NCBI GenBank assembly: GCA_004431415.1
Contig: QPMI01000423.1
Coordinates: forward strand, 288,164-352,163
DNA: 64,000 bases
Origin: Cyanophora paradoxa
Lineage: Eukaryota > Glaucocystophyceae > Cyanophorales > Cyanophoraceae
Direction of reading: 5' to 3'
Shown: positions 10,201-21,200 of the stretch, one piece after another
Layout of the letters: the number at the start of each line of letters is the position of its first letter
Numbering within the stretch: position 1 is the first letter of the stretch
Notes under the pieces: model-generated
The model's database searches: none
What the model was told of the DNA's origin: nothing
Seen by the model: the letters and a program-made list of their open reading frames with translations, nothing else
Translations under genes and position numbers: made by a program

Positions 10201-11829
10201 GTCCTTCCAGACAGACTTCCTAGACGCCTGCCGCCCCGCCCCGACTGCGCGCCTGACGTGGGGGCGGGGCCCGCCTCAGGTGACGGCGTCGGAGACGGCG
10301 CGGTGGTGGGTCCGCACGTACCTCCGCCCCGACGCCCACCTGATCGTCGGTCCGCCCGCCCCCCCGCCTCCCCCCCCTCCGCGCCCGCCTCTGCTCGTGC
10401 CCCCCTCCGGGCGTTTGCGTGGCCACTCTTGCATGCCTCTTTTCCCTTATTCTTAACCGGCCCCGCCCCCGCCCCCGCAGGGCGCGTGGCGCTGCCGGAG
10501 TCGCGCATCGCGCGGCTCGAGAAGCTGACGACGGCCGACATCCTCTACCCCGGCTGCCCCTTCCGCCCCGAGCGGCATCTGAAGGTGCCGCCTCTCTCTC
10601 TCTCTCTCTCCCCCCCCCCCTACTTCCAGCTTCCTTCCCTTCGTTCGCAGGTGGCCCTGGAGGTCTTCAGGCGCCTGCGGCTCCTCCCCGCCGGCCGCTA
10701 CCTCCTCTCCCACCGCCGCGGCGACCCCGAGGTACCCTGTACCCCCCTTCTTTCCTCCAGAACTCTGTACCCCTGCTCAGCTAGCGGGCTTCCGGGCCGG
10801 CGGGCGCCAGGTTGGGCTCTTCCGCTGCGCGGACGGGGAGGCCTCGTCGGTACCCCCAGCATTGGGCTCGGGTTCGAATCCGGCCGGGGCAGTGCCCGGG
10901 CCCGGGCCGGAGGCGGTGGACCTGCACGAGCTCTCCATCACCGCCGGCGCCACCGACACCGAGGCCGTGCGCTCAATACATCTATTCTAACTCTTCTTTG
11001 TTATTTGTATCTTAATTTCTTTCCTTAGGTGGCGTACGTGCCCCTGATTTGGAGCGGCCCGCCGGACCGGGCCCCGTTCACGTTCCCGCCGTCCCCGGAG
11101 GAGCTTAGGCCGCCGCCCGCCCCGCCCGAGGCGACCGGGTCCGGGGCCCGCGGCGGCGGCGCCAAGCGGGGCGCCAAGCGCGCCCGTGGGCCCGGAGCCC
11201 CGCGGGGCGGCCGGGGTGGCGCCCCGGGCCTGGCGGCGGCGCGGAGGGGCCCCCGCGAAGCGCGGCCGCGGGGCGGCGGCGACGCGCGGGCGCGGCGAGC
11301 CGCGCGGCCGGGGCCGGGGCCGAGGGCGGGGCGCCGGCCGGGCCGGGGCCGGGGCTGGGCGCCGGAGGACGGGGAGGGGGGGTACGCGTACGAGCCCCCA
11401 GACGAGCGTGACGTGGCGGAGGCGGCGCTGGCGGCTGCGGAGGCGCCCGAGGCGGCCCCGCAGCGGGTGAAGAAGCGGTCGTACGGGGCCGCCCCGGGGG
11501 CGTCGCGGAGCCGGGCGTACGGGGCGCGTCCGGCGTGGGACCTGGACGGGAGCGGCGCGGCTGGCGGGGACGACTTCCTGAGCGAGCTGGCGGCGCTCAG
11601 GAAGCGGTCCGCGGAGCTCGCGGCGCGGGACGCGGCGGAGGAGGCGGAGGGGGAGCAGAGGTCCGCGCCGCCCCCCGGAACCGGGGCGGGCGGCCGCGAG
11701 CAGCCGGGGGGAGGCGGAGAGCCCTCGCACGGCCACGGCCACGGCCACGGCTACGGCTACGGCGAGGAGGAGGAGGAGGACGAGGACGAAGGGCCGGAGG
11801 AGCTCGCCATCGCGGAGGACGACCGGTGA
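7229..11829 (+). CDS. ICE2: Little elongation complex subunit 2 (ICE2/NARG2) homologue
   Basis: This is a multi-exon gene; the stop is at 11827-11829 and the start is uncertain (Met at 7229 is in an open frame). Coding blocks in order: an acidic N-terminus; DDPWFFTPEEFDAYSARW (about 7552); a long Ala/Pro/Gln-rich stretch to 8330; LKRARMRAFGHRFVRVADW; RVFVDKPLLRSRLTFREKN (about 9523); and LWSFGPDLSLLVRCRW (about 9870). The C-terminal NARG2_C region then reads GVVPKLEYRPEEGWEQ, ETARWWVRTYLRPDAHLIV, IARLEKLTTADIL, RLRLLPAGRYLLSH, GLFRCADGEAS and YVPLIWSG. This order and spacing match animal ICE2, a subunit of the complex that promotes RNA polymerase II transcription of snRNA genes. The last exon (11030-11829) adds an Arg/Gly-rich RGG-like domain, a His-Gly/Tyr-Gly repeat and an acidic end, which I do not recognise from animal ICE2. 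Individual splice sites were not all resolved. Confidence 0.78.
9600..9655. repeat. TCTGA/GATCT pentanucleotide microsatellite in an ICE2 intron
   Basis: Repeated GATCT/TCTGA units run directly downstream of the exon that encodes the VDKPL block, inside the intron before the exon starting near 9662. The repeat is simple sequence and non-coding. Confidence 0.7.
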
Positions 11830-12447
11830 CCCGTGACCCGCGCTCGGCGCCGCCCTCGCTCGTTCGTCCATGGACCAGCTTTCTCAATATGCGAAATACT
11901 TTAGTTCTTTCTGATCATCGCGGAGAGACTCCGGTGAGACTCTTGAAGCGGGGGCCCGGGGACACTGCGGTCTAGACCGTCCGGAGTCCGGAAATCAATT
12001 AGCTGCGCATGGGCGTAATGCATCCTGAAGCTTGATGCCGGTTAAACTCCTGCACGAGCTTCCGTTTGTTAAACTTCCGGATCCGGAGTCCTGTGAGGCT
12101 CAGGCTGAAGCGAGACTGCTCTTGGATTCCTATTCGAAGCCTCCAAGCCTTGAAGCTTCCGTCTGTCGAACTCCTGTGCGAGCTGTCCCGGGCTCACTCA
12201 TGATCATGATCAGTGAGGCAGGCGAAGGGGGCGGAGCGGGGAGCGCGTGTGCTCCCCTCCCCCCTCCCGGCCCCCCGCACTCGATCATCGATCGATCATT
12301 ACTCAATGGATCGGTACTTGGATCCCGCAGTGCGCATGCGGCAAACAGACAGCTAGTACTTATAATTACATTTTAGGTCGCGTAGTACCCAGGCTCATCG
12401 CCAGAGGCGGCACCGCCGCCCCGCGCCAGAGCGCGGCGCGCCTGCAG
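11830..12447. other. Convergent intergenic region
   Basis: This lies between the 3' ends of ICE2 (+) and the CCR4-like gene (-). Base composition drops towards AT. Short internal repeats of an AGCTTCCGT-type motif occur at about 12055-12170 and a TGATCATGATCA palindrome at about 12200. No coding sequence is supported. Confidence 0.5.
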
Positions 12448-14631
12448 CTACTGCTCGACGGGGGCGGGCAGGAGGAGGAGGCGGGCGGCGACGGAGAGGT
12501 GGTCCGAGGGGTACGCCATCCCGGGCAGCGCCCCCGGCACCTCCCCCTCCTCCGGAACTGCGGCGGAGAATTCTCGGGGGTTGGCGGGGGGGGGGGGGGG
12601 GGGGGGGGGGCGGAGGGGTACGGGCGCACGCTGGAGGAGGGAGGAGACGCGGAAGTGGCGGCGAGAATAGAAAATGTAATCGCACGTGAACTGGCGAGGC
12701 GGGGGAAGGAGGCGGGGAGGCCAGCGCCCCCGGTCAGAAGGGCGTAAACCTGGCGACGGGCGGGAAGGGGGGGGGGTACACCTTGCGCTCGGGCCCGTAG
12801 GTCCAGTGCGTGAACGAAGGCTCCCCGACGCGCTCGGGGCCCCCCGCCTGCTCAGGCGGCCTCGCGTACCTGTACCCCCCTCGGCGCTCGGCGCCGAGGG
12901 CGGAACGGGGGGGTACGGGAAGGGGACTGCGGGTACCGCTCGTACGCGCTCTCGAAGTCGAAGCTGCGGGGGGTACATGGCGTCAGCGGCACGGGGCCGC
13001 TCGGGAGGGGTATACGGACCCGTGGTCGATCTCGCATACCCCCAGGCCGTCCTCCGGCCCGCAGCAGCAGCGGGGGGCCTTCCGCCGCGCGGCCGCCGCC
13101 GCCGCCGCCGCAGCGGCCGAAGCCGCGGGCGAGGGCGAGGGCGAGGGCAGGGCCTGTGTCCCCGGCGCCTCGGCCGCCGCCGCCGGAGGCGCCGCCGCCT
13201 CCGCCGGCACGTCGGACGCGGCCGCCGGGCACTCGGCGGGGGCCTCCTTAGCCTCCCCGTTCTCCTCCTCTTCCTCCACGTCCGCCTCTTCCTCTTCCTC
13301 CGGCACCAGCTCGGCGCCCTTGTCGCAGGCGGGCGCCGGGCGCCGCCGGAAGCGCACGCGCCCGCGCCGCGCGAGGTGGTACGTCGGGCTCGACGGGTCG
13401 GCGTTGAAATCTCCCGTCAGGATCACGGGCTGCGGCCCGCCCGCCCGCAGGTCAGCCGCGCTGGGGCCGGCGCCGGCGCGCGCTGAGCGGGGCGGACCAC
13501 ATCGGAGGGCGGGGCGGGCCCGGGCGGCGGGAGGGGCTCGGAGATGGGTACGCAGGCGACGCGGCCGTCGCCGTCGCCCGAGGAGCACGGCTCTGTGGCG
13601 GCGGCGTCCGAGGCGGCGAAGCGGGCGGCGGCCTCGAGCACGCCCCGCAGCTGCTGCAGGCGGACGTGCTCGCCCGCCGGGTCCCAGAAGAGGTGCAGGG
13701 TCCCCACCAGCAGCCTGCGGGGCCGGGGCCGGGGCCGGGGCCGGGTCAGCGCGGCCGGGATGCGGGAGCGAGGAGGCGTTGCAGCAGCGCGCCTGCGTCC
13801 CGTGGCGATGGATCGGACGACGGCGAGGAGGCCGTCGTTGTCCTTGCACAGGACCCCGCAGCCGGCGTCCCGCCGCGCGGCCAGCTGGTTCAGATCGATT
13901 CCCGCTGCTCGCACCAGCTCGAACCTGCCGTCTACATCATTACGCCCGCACGGCGGCGCAGCTCCGCGCGCGCGCGCGCCTGTCCGACTTGACGAAGATG
14001 GCGCAGCCGTCCGCGCGGCCGGCGCCCGACCGCTTCTTGAAGACGCCGGAGTAGCCCTTTACGCGCATCCAGCGCTCGATCTCGTCGTAGTGGTCGACCT
14101 CCTGAGCGCTCGCTGAGCGGGCGGGCGACGCCCGAGGCCGAGCGCGGAGAGGCGGCTCGGACTGGGCGGCGCGCCTGCAGGCACACGAAATCGGCGCCGT
14201 ACGCGATGATCTCTTTCATGAGGAGCGGTTTCCGGTGGCTCCAGGCGAGGGCACGCTCCGGCGTCTTCGGATACCCTACGGTCCGATATGACGCATTCGC
14301 GGGATCGGACGAGCGGTGGCGCGTACACTGCTTCTTGGCGCCGGCGTCCGCCAATATGTTGTAGGAGAAGACAGAGAGCGCCTCCCCTGTGCACGCATTG
14401 CAGACGGGAACACGCGTACGTGCACTGTTGCGCACCCTCTGTCGCTCCATCGGCGTCCTTCGCACCGACCTCTTGCTGCACTCGCTCAAGTGGCGCTGCA
14501 GGCTGGTAGCGGCGCTGCAGGACGTCGCCCCACGCGCCATCCGCGGCCCGATCGACGCCCGGGGTTGTCTTCAGGATGCGCGCTTGCTTCTCACGGGCCC
14601 CATTCGGAATGAACTTGTTCCCAGTGTCCAT
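12448..14631 (-). CDS. CCR4/Angel/nocturnin-type endonuclease-exonuclease-phosphatase (probable deadenylase or RNA phosphodiesterase)
   Basis: The start Met (MDTGNKF) is at 14631 and the TAG at 12448-12450. Resolved exons are 14631-14436, 14386-14175 and 14101-13980, then one starting at 13924. Conserved blocks are LSVFSYNILAD; FVCLQ|EVDHYDEIERW (the Glu is a metal ligand, reached by splicing 14175 to 14101); GCAIFVKSD|RFELV; LLVGTLHLFWDP; PVILTGDFNADPSSPTY (catalytic Asp and Asn); CDYIFYSRRHFRV; and MAYPSDHLSVAARL (catalytic His). These are all the core motifs of the EEP fold in Mg-dependent 3'-5' poly(A) nucleases. No N-terminal LRR is seen, so it is closer to Angel/nocturnin/NGL than to CNOT6. 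Introns 14102-14174 and 13925-13979 have GC-AG ends. A Glu-rich insert and poly-Ala/Pro lie between GDFN and the DYIFYS motif. A 25-C run forms the polypyrimidine tract of the last intron. Confidence 0.88.
12586..12610. repeat. 25-base G run (C run on the gene strand) used as polypyrimidine tract
   Basis: An uninterrupted G homopolymer on the + strand lies inside the last intron of the minus-strand CCR4-like gene, about 40 bases upstream of the acceptor (CCGCCGCAG, before the exon that ends in PSDH). On the gene strand it is poly-C, so it sits where a pyrimidine tract belongs. Confidence 0.7.
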
Positions 14632-15266
14632 CGCCGGGGCGCCGGGCTGAGCTCTGCTGCGTTGGCCTTCTTTCCTGTCCCCCTTTCTGGCTTCTTCCCC
14701 AACCCCACTTTGGCCAATCAACGGACAGAGCAAGTTGAGTGGCGCACCAGGGTACGTATATTACGTAGAAAAACAAAGCTGCATGCGCAAGCTGCTGTAC
14801 GTCAGCCTGCGTGCATGCGCATGCGCTGCTGTGCGCGACGTTAACGCGGCACAGCTGCAGCTGGAGCCTGCGCAGGCTGCGCTGCAGCAATCGCAACTTG
14901 TTGAAGGTCACTCGAGCTTGATATCGATCGGACAGCCTCGGAGTCACGAAGTCTGAGTAGATTTGTCGGTTCGATCGACGCGTCGCCCGAGACGGTCCGA
15001 CGGTCGTGCTGCGTACTTTGTCACTCTTAAGCTTCGTGCCGACTTCACGGCTTCGCACGAAGACCGACTGCGTTGCGGTGCAGACCGTCCAGCATATGCA
15101 TGCATCTGTGAACCGGTCAGGATTTGGATCGGCCGGCTCGCCGCTTGGCGTGGCCTAGTAGCCAGCGCAGGTAATCGGGCAGCAGCGGCTGCGGTTGCCG
15201 CGGCCCTGGCCATGAAGATGCGAAGGAAGTGCGGGCGCGTCCTGCGGGCGTAGGTGAACGCGAGGC
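14632..15266. promoter_or_regulatory. Divergent promoter region between the CCR4-like gene and the adenylyl cyclase
   Basis: This is a 635-base spacer between two start codons pointing away from each other, so both promoters must lie here. It contains CATGCGCATGCGC-type palindromic stretches (about 14812-14826) and CAGCTG-rich sequence (about 14854-14890). I see no definite TATA box or known element. A 96-codon open frame (14963-15253) has no recognisable domain. Confidence 0.4.
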
Positions 15267-18200
15267 ATGTCGCCCGCGATGCGCCAGCCGGTGGCGTCGG
15301 GGGCGGCCAGCGGGTACTCGGTGCAGGCCTTCTGCCCGCGGTGAGTCTGTGCGGATCGCCCGCGCGGCCGGTCAGCGCCGATCGCGGGCGGGGCGCGCAG
15401 CCTGCTGCTCTCGCACGTCGCCGGTGACAGGCTGAAGCACGAATGCGACGCGGTGGTCGCCCTCTTCGACCTGACAGGGTTCTCCGATCTGTGCTCGCGC
15501 CACAGCGGGGGCGAGAGTGACATCGAGGGCGCGCCCGCACGGCCCCGTACGCGTCCCGCCCCGCCCGGTGACACGCGCGCGCGCAGGCCTCTCTTCCACG
15601 ATCAACGACTGCTTCGCAGACGAGATCCGCCTCATCGAAGGCGCGCCCCGCCCGAGCCCCGCTGCCCCCGCGCCGCCGCCCCCGCCGCTGCCCCCGCCGC
15701 CGACCGCGCCGCGCCGCGCCGCGCTGTGCCGCCGCTGACCGCGCCGCTCAGAATTCGGGGGCGACATTCTGAGCTTCATGGGCGATGGGGTCCTGGCGAT
15801 CTGGCCGGTGGACCCGCACGTGGGCGGCCCCTCCGCCGCCGGCGGCGAGCGCCGGCCCGAGGCGGTCCCAGTCCCAGTCCCCGGCGCCAGCGACCCGGGG
15901 CACGGGCACGGGCACGACACGGAGGTCGGGGACGCGGACGGTCTCGCTTCCGGCGCGCTCGCCCTGCGCGCCGCGGCGGCCGCCGAGTGCAGCCTGCGGG
16001 TGCAGCAGCACTTCGCCGGCCTGCCCAGCATGCACTCCGGCATCCGCCTCCGCGTCGCCCTCTCCGCGGGGCCCCTGCGCCTCTTCCTGGCCGGCATCGG
16101 CGGGCCCGGCGCCTGCGACGCGGGGCTTCAAAATGCCGACGGCTCCTCCGTCCCCGGGTGCGCGGTTCCGCCGACCCAGCCCGGCTCGCCCCGCCCCGCC
16201 TCCCGCGAACCGCGCGGCGCAGGCGGCTCGTGTTCTTCGTTGCCGGTGCGGCGGTGACGGAGGCCGGAGACGCGCTCAACGAGATCGGCCCGGGGTACGG
16301 ATGGATGCCGGCCCCGCACGCCGAGTGGGTTGGGTCGGTCCGACCCCCGGCGCAGGCAAGTGGCGCTGTGCCCGTCGCTCCTGCAGCACCTGCCGCGGAC
16401 GGCGGTCGTCCCGCCGCCGCCGCCTTCCGGCCGCCGCTCGAGCGTCTTTCGCTCGGGGCGCCGCGAATCGCTCACCGCCTCCCGATCCATCTCCTTCCTC
16501 TTGAACGTGCCCCCCGCCGAGTCCGGGTACACGTCGGCCACAGACGGGTACGAGAGCGGCTACGCGACGGAGGGGCCCCCGGGGAGCCCCGGGTCGGCGC
16601 CGCCCCCGCCCCCGCGCTCCCCGGCCGGCCCGGGGGCCGGCAAGTCCAAAAGCCTGAAGGCCATGCCCCGCTCCCGGTCCGAGAAGGAGTTCGGGGTGGG
16701 CGGGCCGGGCGCCCAGCGCCTGGGCCTGGCCGTCATCGAGCCGCCGGCGCTGGCCCCGCTCGCCGAGTACGCGCGGGATGCCTTCGGCGCGGGGTCGGCC
16801 GGCTCGCTCGCCGGCCGCCTCCGGGCCCCGCTGCCCGAGCTGCGCACCCCGGAGCATCTGGCCTCCGCCGGCCTCTACGTCCCCTACACTGTGCGCGCCC
16901 GCCTGGGCCAGATCGCCTCGCTGGGCGCCGGCCTGGACCCCACCCGCTACCTCTCGGAGGTGCTGCTACCCTTGCCCCCCCCCCCCCCCCCCCCCCCCCA
17001 AAGAAAAGTAACGGGGTACGCGCTCTCGCGCGCAGTTCCGGTCGGTGTCGGTGCTGTTCCTGAAGCTGGACCAAGCCGGCCTGGCCGACATGCGCTCCCC
17101 CGGGAGCTCCCGAATCACGTCGGGGAACCTGCACCCCGCCTCGCCCCCGCAGTCCATCGTCGTCTCCGCACCGCAGTCCATCCTCGTCTCGGCTCCCAGC
17201 GCGGCCCCCCCCGCCGCCGCGCTCTCGGGCCTGGGCCCCGCGGTTGTACCCCAGTTCTCGGTCATCGGCCCCTCCTCCCGGCGGGCGTCCACTGTGTCTG
17301 CTTCCGGCGGCTCGACTTCCGTTTCCGCCCCGCTCCTCGCCCCCGCCGTCCGCCGCGTAGTCAAGGCGCGTACCCCCCTCCCGTTTCGTCTTTCCACCGC
17401 GTACCCCCGTCCTCACCCCCCCTCCCCGACAGACGTTTCAGGCGCTCCTGTACTCCCACGAGGGTTCCCTGCGGCAGGTCCTCGTCGATGGTCCGCGTAC
17501 CCGCCCGCCACCCGCCCCCGCCCCCCCTCCCCGTGCACTGCTCCCGTACCCGCTTTGACGTTTCCCCTCCTGTTAAAAGACAAAGGGATGGTCTTTATCG
17601 GTGCGCGCGGCGTCAACGACTCACCGCCCCCCCCCCCTCCGCTCTGAGATGCGGTACCCTTGCAGGAATCTTTGGGCTGTACCCCATGTCCCACGATGAC
17701 GACCCGGCGCGCTGCGTTTCCTGTGCCCTTGACCTGCGGGTTCGATCCCCTCCCCTCCTTCCCTTCCCCTCCCTCCCTTTCCCCCGTCTTCCGCCCTCCC
17801 CCGTCCTCCGTCCGACGCGGCGGGAGCAGAAGGCGATGCTGGCGGCGGGGGTAGAGACCTCCATCGGCTGCACCACGGGGTACGCTTCCCGGGACTCCCG
17901 GCATCGAGCTCGAGCGCGCCTTTCTGACCCCGTACCCCCCAGGCTCGCCTTCTGCACCTTCGTGGGGTCACCATCCCGCTGCGAGTTCTCCGTCTTCGGT
18001 GCGGCCCGTAACCCCCCTCCTTTACCCCCCCCTCCTCCTCCCCCCCCCCTCACGCCGCCTCGCGCGCGCAGGCAACGTCATAAACAAGGCGGTGCCCTCG
18101 AAACCCCCCCCCCCCCACCTCTTCGCGCCCGCTCCCATCTCATCTCACCCCGCCCCTCTCGCCGCCTTGCAGGCGCGGCTGATGGGGAAGGCGGGGGTCA

Positions 18201-21200
18201 CGGGCGCCGGAATCCTGGCGGACGAGGAGACCCGCGCCGCCACGTGCGTCCCCCCCTTAGAAGAACTGGGACGCTTTCGCTTGAAGGCCGCTTGCAAGGC
18301 CGCGCCGAGGCCCTCGAAACGCGGACTAGAGTGCCCCCCGTGCGCCCAAGGGCGGCCCCCTCTTGCTCACGCCGGCGGCGGGGCGGCGCGGCAGGGCGGG
18401 GCGGGTGGATATGGAGCCGGCCGGCGAGTTCCTGCTCAAGGGCTTCCCCGGGCAGGTGGGTGGGTGAAAGGAGAGAAGCTGAAGGGGACGGGAATCACGA
18501 AGCCGACCGGCGCTGCTTTGCCCCGCTCCGCCCGCATAGCGGCTGCGCTTTCTGAGCCCAACACCCACCCGCCCGCCCGCCCGCCCGCTTCGTTCGCAGA
18601 CGGCGGCGTTCCGGCCCGTGCGGGCGCACGCGGCCGGCGAGGCGCGGCAGGGCGCGCAGGCGCCGGGCTCCCCCGGCGACGACCCCCGCGCCGTCCCGCT
18701 CCTCGTCGTGCGTCCGTCCCCGCCGGATCGAATCTTACGCTAAGCCGCGGAAATGAAAGAAGGAAAGCTAAGAGCGGAGACGAGGAAGGCCGATAGCTAA
18801 TCTAGCGCCAATCTCAAGGATCTCGTCTTAGAGCACGCATACACAGCTAACACATTAAAATGCTAACAGCGCTGAGATGCAATGCTGAGCATCGAATGCG
18901 TCAGCTTTGTATGCTAAGGAGCGAATCCAGACAACGGATCCAACAACCTAATCCGCGCCCGCGCCTCAGGGGCGGGACGCGGAGCTGGACGCTATCTTCG
19001 CGGCGCTGGAGGCGCTGCAGCCTCAGCCGAGCCCGGCGCGCCCCGCCATCGCCTCCGCCGGCTCGTCCGAGGGAGGAGTAGGAGGCCTCGAGGGCCGCCT
19101 GGGGCCGAGGCCCGAGGCCGCCGCCTCGGCTCCCGAGGCGCCCGACGCGGATCGGGCGACTGCGTACGTGTTGCTGGGCGACTCGGGCTCGGGCAAGTCG
19201 GCCCTGGCGCGCGAGGCGGTGGCGGCCGCCGAGGCGCTGGGCGTGCGCGCCGCTGAGGCGCGGGCCATTCCCGGCGAGGGCCACGCCCTCGCCCTCTGGC
19301 GCCAGATGCTCGCCGCCCTGTTCCCCTCCGGCATGCTCGAGGTGCGCGCGTCGCGTCGTGGCCGTTCCGTCCGCTCCTAGCCTAGGAGATAGATAGCCTA
19401 AGAGATAGCCTGCTCGAGGAGCGCCCGGCAAAGCTTAGCTATGCTATGCTTAGCGATGTCTGGGGCCTCACTCTCGCTCGCCCGCTCGCTCGCTCGCTGG
19501 GGCAGGTGGGCGCGCTCTCGGCGTGCGCGTGCACGGGCGAGGACCACCGCATCGACGAGGCGACGCTGGAAGACCTGCGGGACCTCCTCCCCGCCCCGGC
19601 CGCCCCCGCCCTCGCCGCCGCCGCTGTTCTCGCCGCCGGCGCGCCGCCCGCCGTCGTCCGCCGCCGCTCCTCCCTCAAGTGGGTCTCCGCGGGGCCCGAC
19701 CCGGCGGCGCCCCTCGCCACCGCCCCGCCGGCCCCGGCCCCGGCCCCCGACGGCCTGACCCCCATCGGCGTCCCCGGGGGGGAAGGTCTCGCCGCCACCA
19801 TCTCGGGCGCTGTGGCGTACCCCTCCCCGGTCACCTCCCCCACCGACGGGCAGCAGCGCCCGAACCCCGCAAGCGCGAGCGCGGCCGCGAAAGCAAAGGC
19901 GGGGAAGGAGCAGCGGCGGCAGCTGCCGCCGGACGTGCGCGCGGCGTCGCTGCGGGCCGCCATCGTGCGGCTCGTGCTGGCGCGGGCGAGCGGCGGGGGC
20001 CGGCCCCTCCTCCTCGTCTTCGAGGACGTCCACAACGCCGACTCTCAGTCACTCCGCGCCCTCTTGGAGCTCGCCGCCCAGGTGCCCGAACCGATTTAAC
20101 TATAGAAGAGCCAGCTGTTAGAAGAGGGAGGGAGGGCCCGCCCTCGCCCTCGACGACGGGCGGCCCACCTCATCCCCCCCGGCAGCTGCGGGAGGCGCGG
20201 GGCGAGGCGCGGGCGCTGCTGCTGATCTCGTGCCGGCCGCCGGGGAGCACCGGCGAGGCCGGGCGCGGGGGCGCCGGGGCCTTCCTGGAGAAGATCGCCT
20301 CCTCCCGCGGGCACCGCCTCCTCGACCTAGCGCCCCTCGGGCCCCAGGCGCGCGCCCCCTCCTCCTCCTCCTCCTCCTCTCCATCATCTCTAACCTAGTC
20401 TGCTCGCTCTGACCCGCCCGATCTCCGCCCGCCCCGTTCGCCCGGGCAGGACGTGGCGCTGCTGGCGCGGGCGCACCTGGATGCCTCCTCCATCCCCCAG
20501 GCCGCCGCCGCCTTCATCGGTGCCCCCCGCCCCGCCCCGCCCCGCCCCGCCCCGCCCCGGCCCGCCCCGCCGGGGGAAGGGGATCAGGACATGGGGGGGC
20601 CTAGCGTGGCACCTCTTTTGCCGCGCCCGCCCGCGAGAGAGCTATCTAGCATAGATAGACCCAGGACCCCTGACCTCGAGCTAGCTCTGGGATCTAGCGA
20701 GGGGAATCCAAGGGTCCCCGCCCGCCCGCGATCTAGCGATCTAGCCTCCCCCCGCCCCCCGCCCCGCCCCCGCCCGCCCGCTTCAGCGTCGGAGTCGGGC
20801 TCTTTAGCTAGCTCTGTACCTAGCGCGATCTAGCGCGAGCTAGCTCTCTAGCGATCTAGCGATCTCACGGGGGGCCCGCCTCTTCTCAGCGTCGGAGTCG
20901 GGCGGGGTGCCGGTGATCGCGGCGGACGTGGCGGAGCGGCTCGTCAAGGAGGGCGTCCTCGCCATCGACCCCGCCACCCGCGTGTGCGTCCGGAGAACGA
21001 AGGCGGCGGTTGCTGTCTAGGAGGGGGCTCTTGGCTCTAGGACGGAGGACGGCTCTAGCTAGACGCAGAAGCGGGGGCAGGGCTCCCGACGGGCGGCGGA
21101 GGAGGAGGGCAGAGAGACCCCCCTGCCGTCTCGCCTGAGCCCCTGAGCCCTGAGCGCGGGCGCGGGGGCGGGGCTTGGTGGCTAGGGATCTGAGCGCGCG

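Noticed and set aside
14963-15253. 96-codon frame as the N-terminus of the cyclase
   Set aside because: It ends in a stop before the cyclase start, is in a different frame and has no domain; the Met at 15267 follows an in-frame stop and leads directly into conserved sequence.
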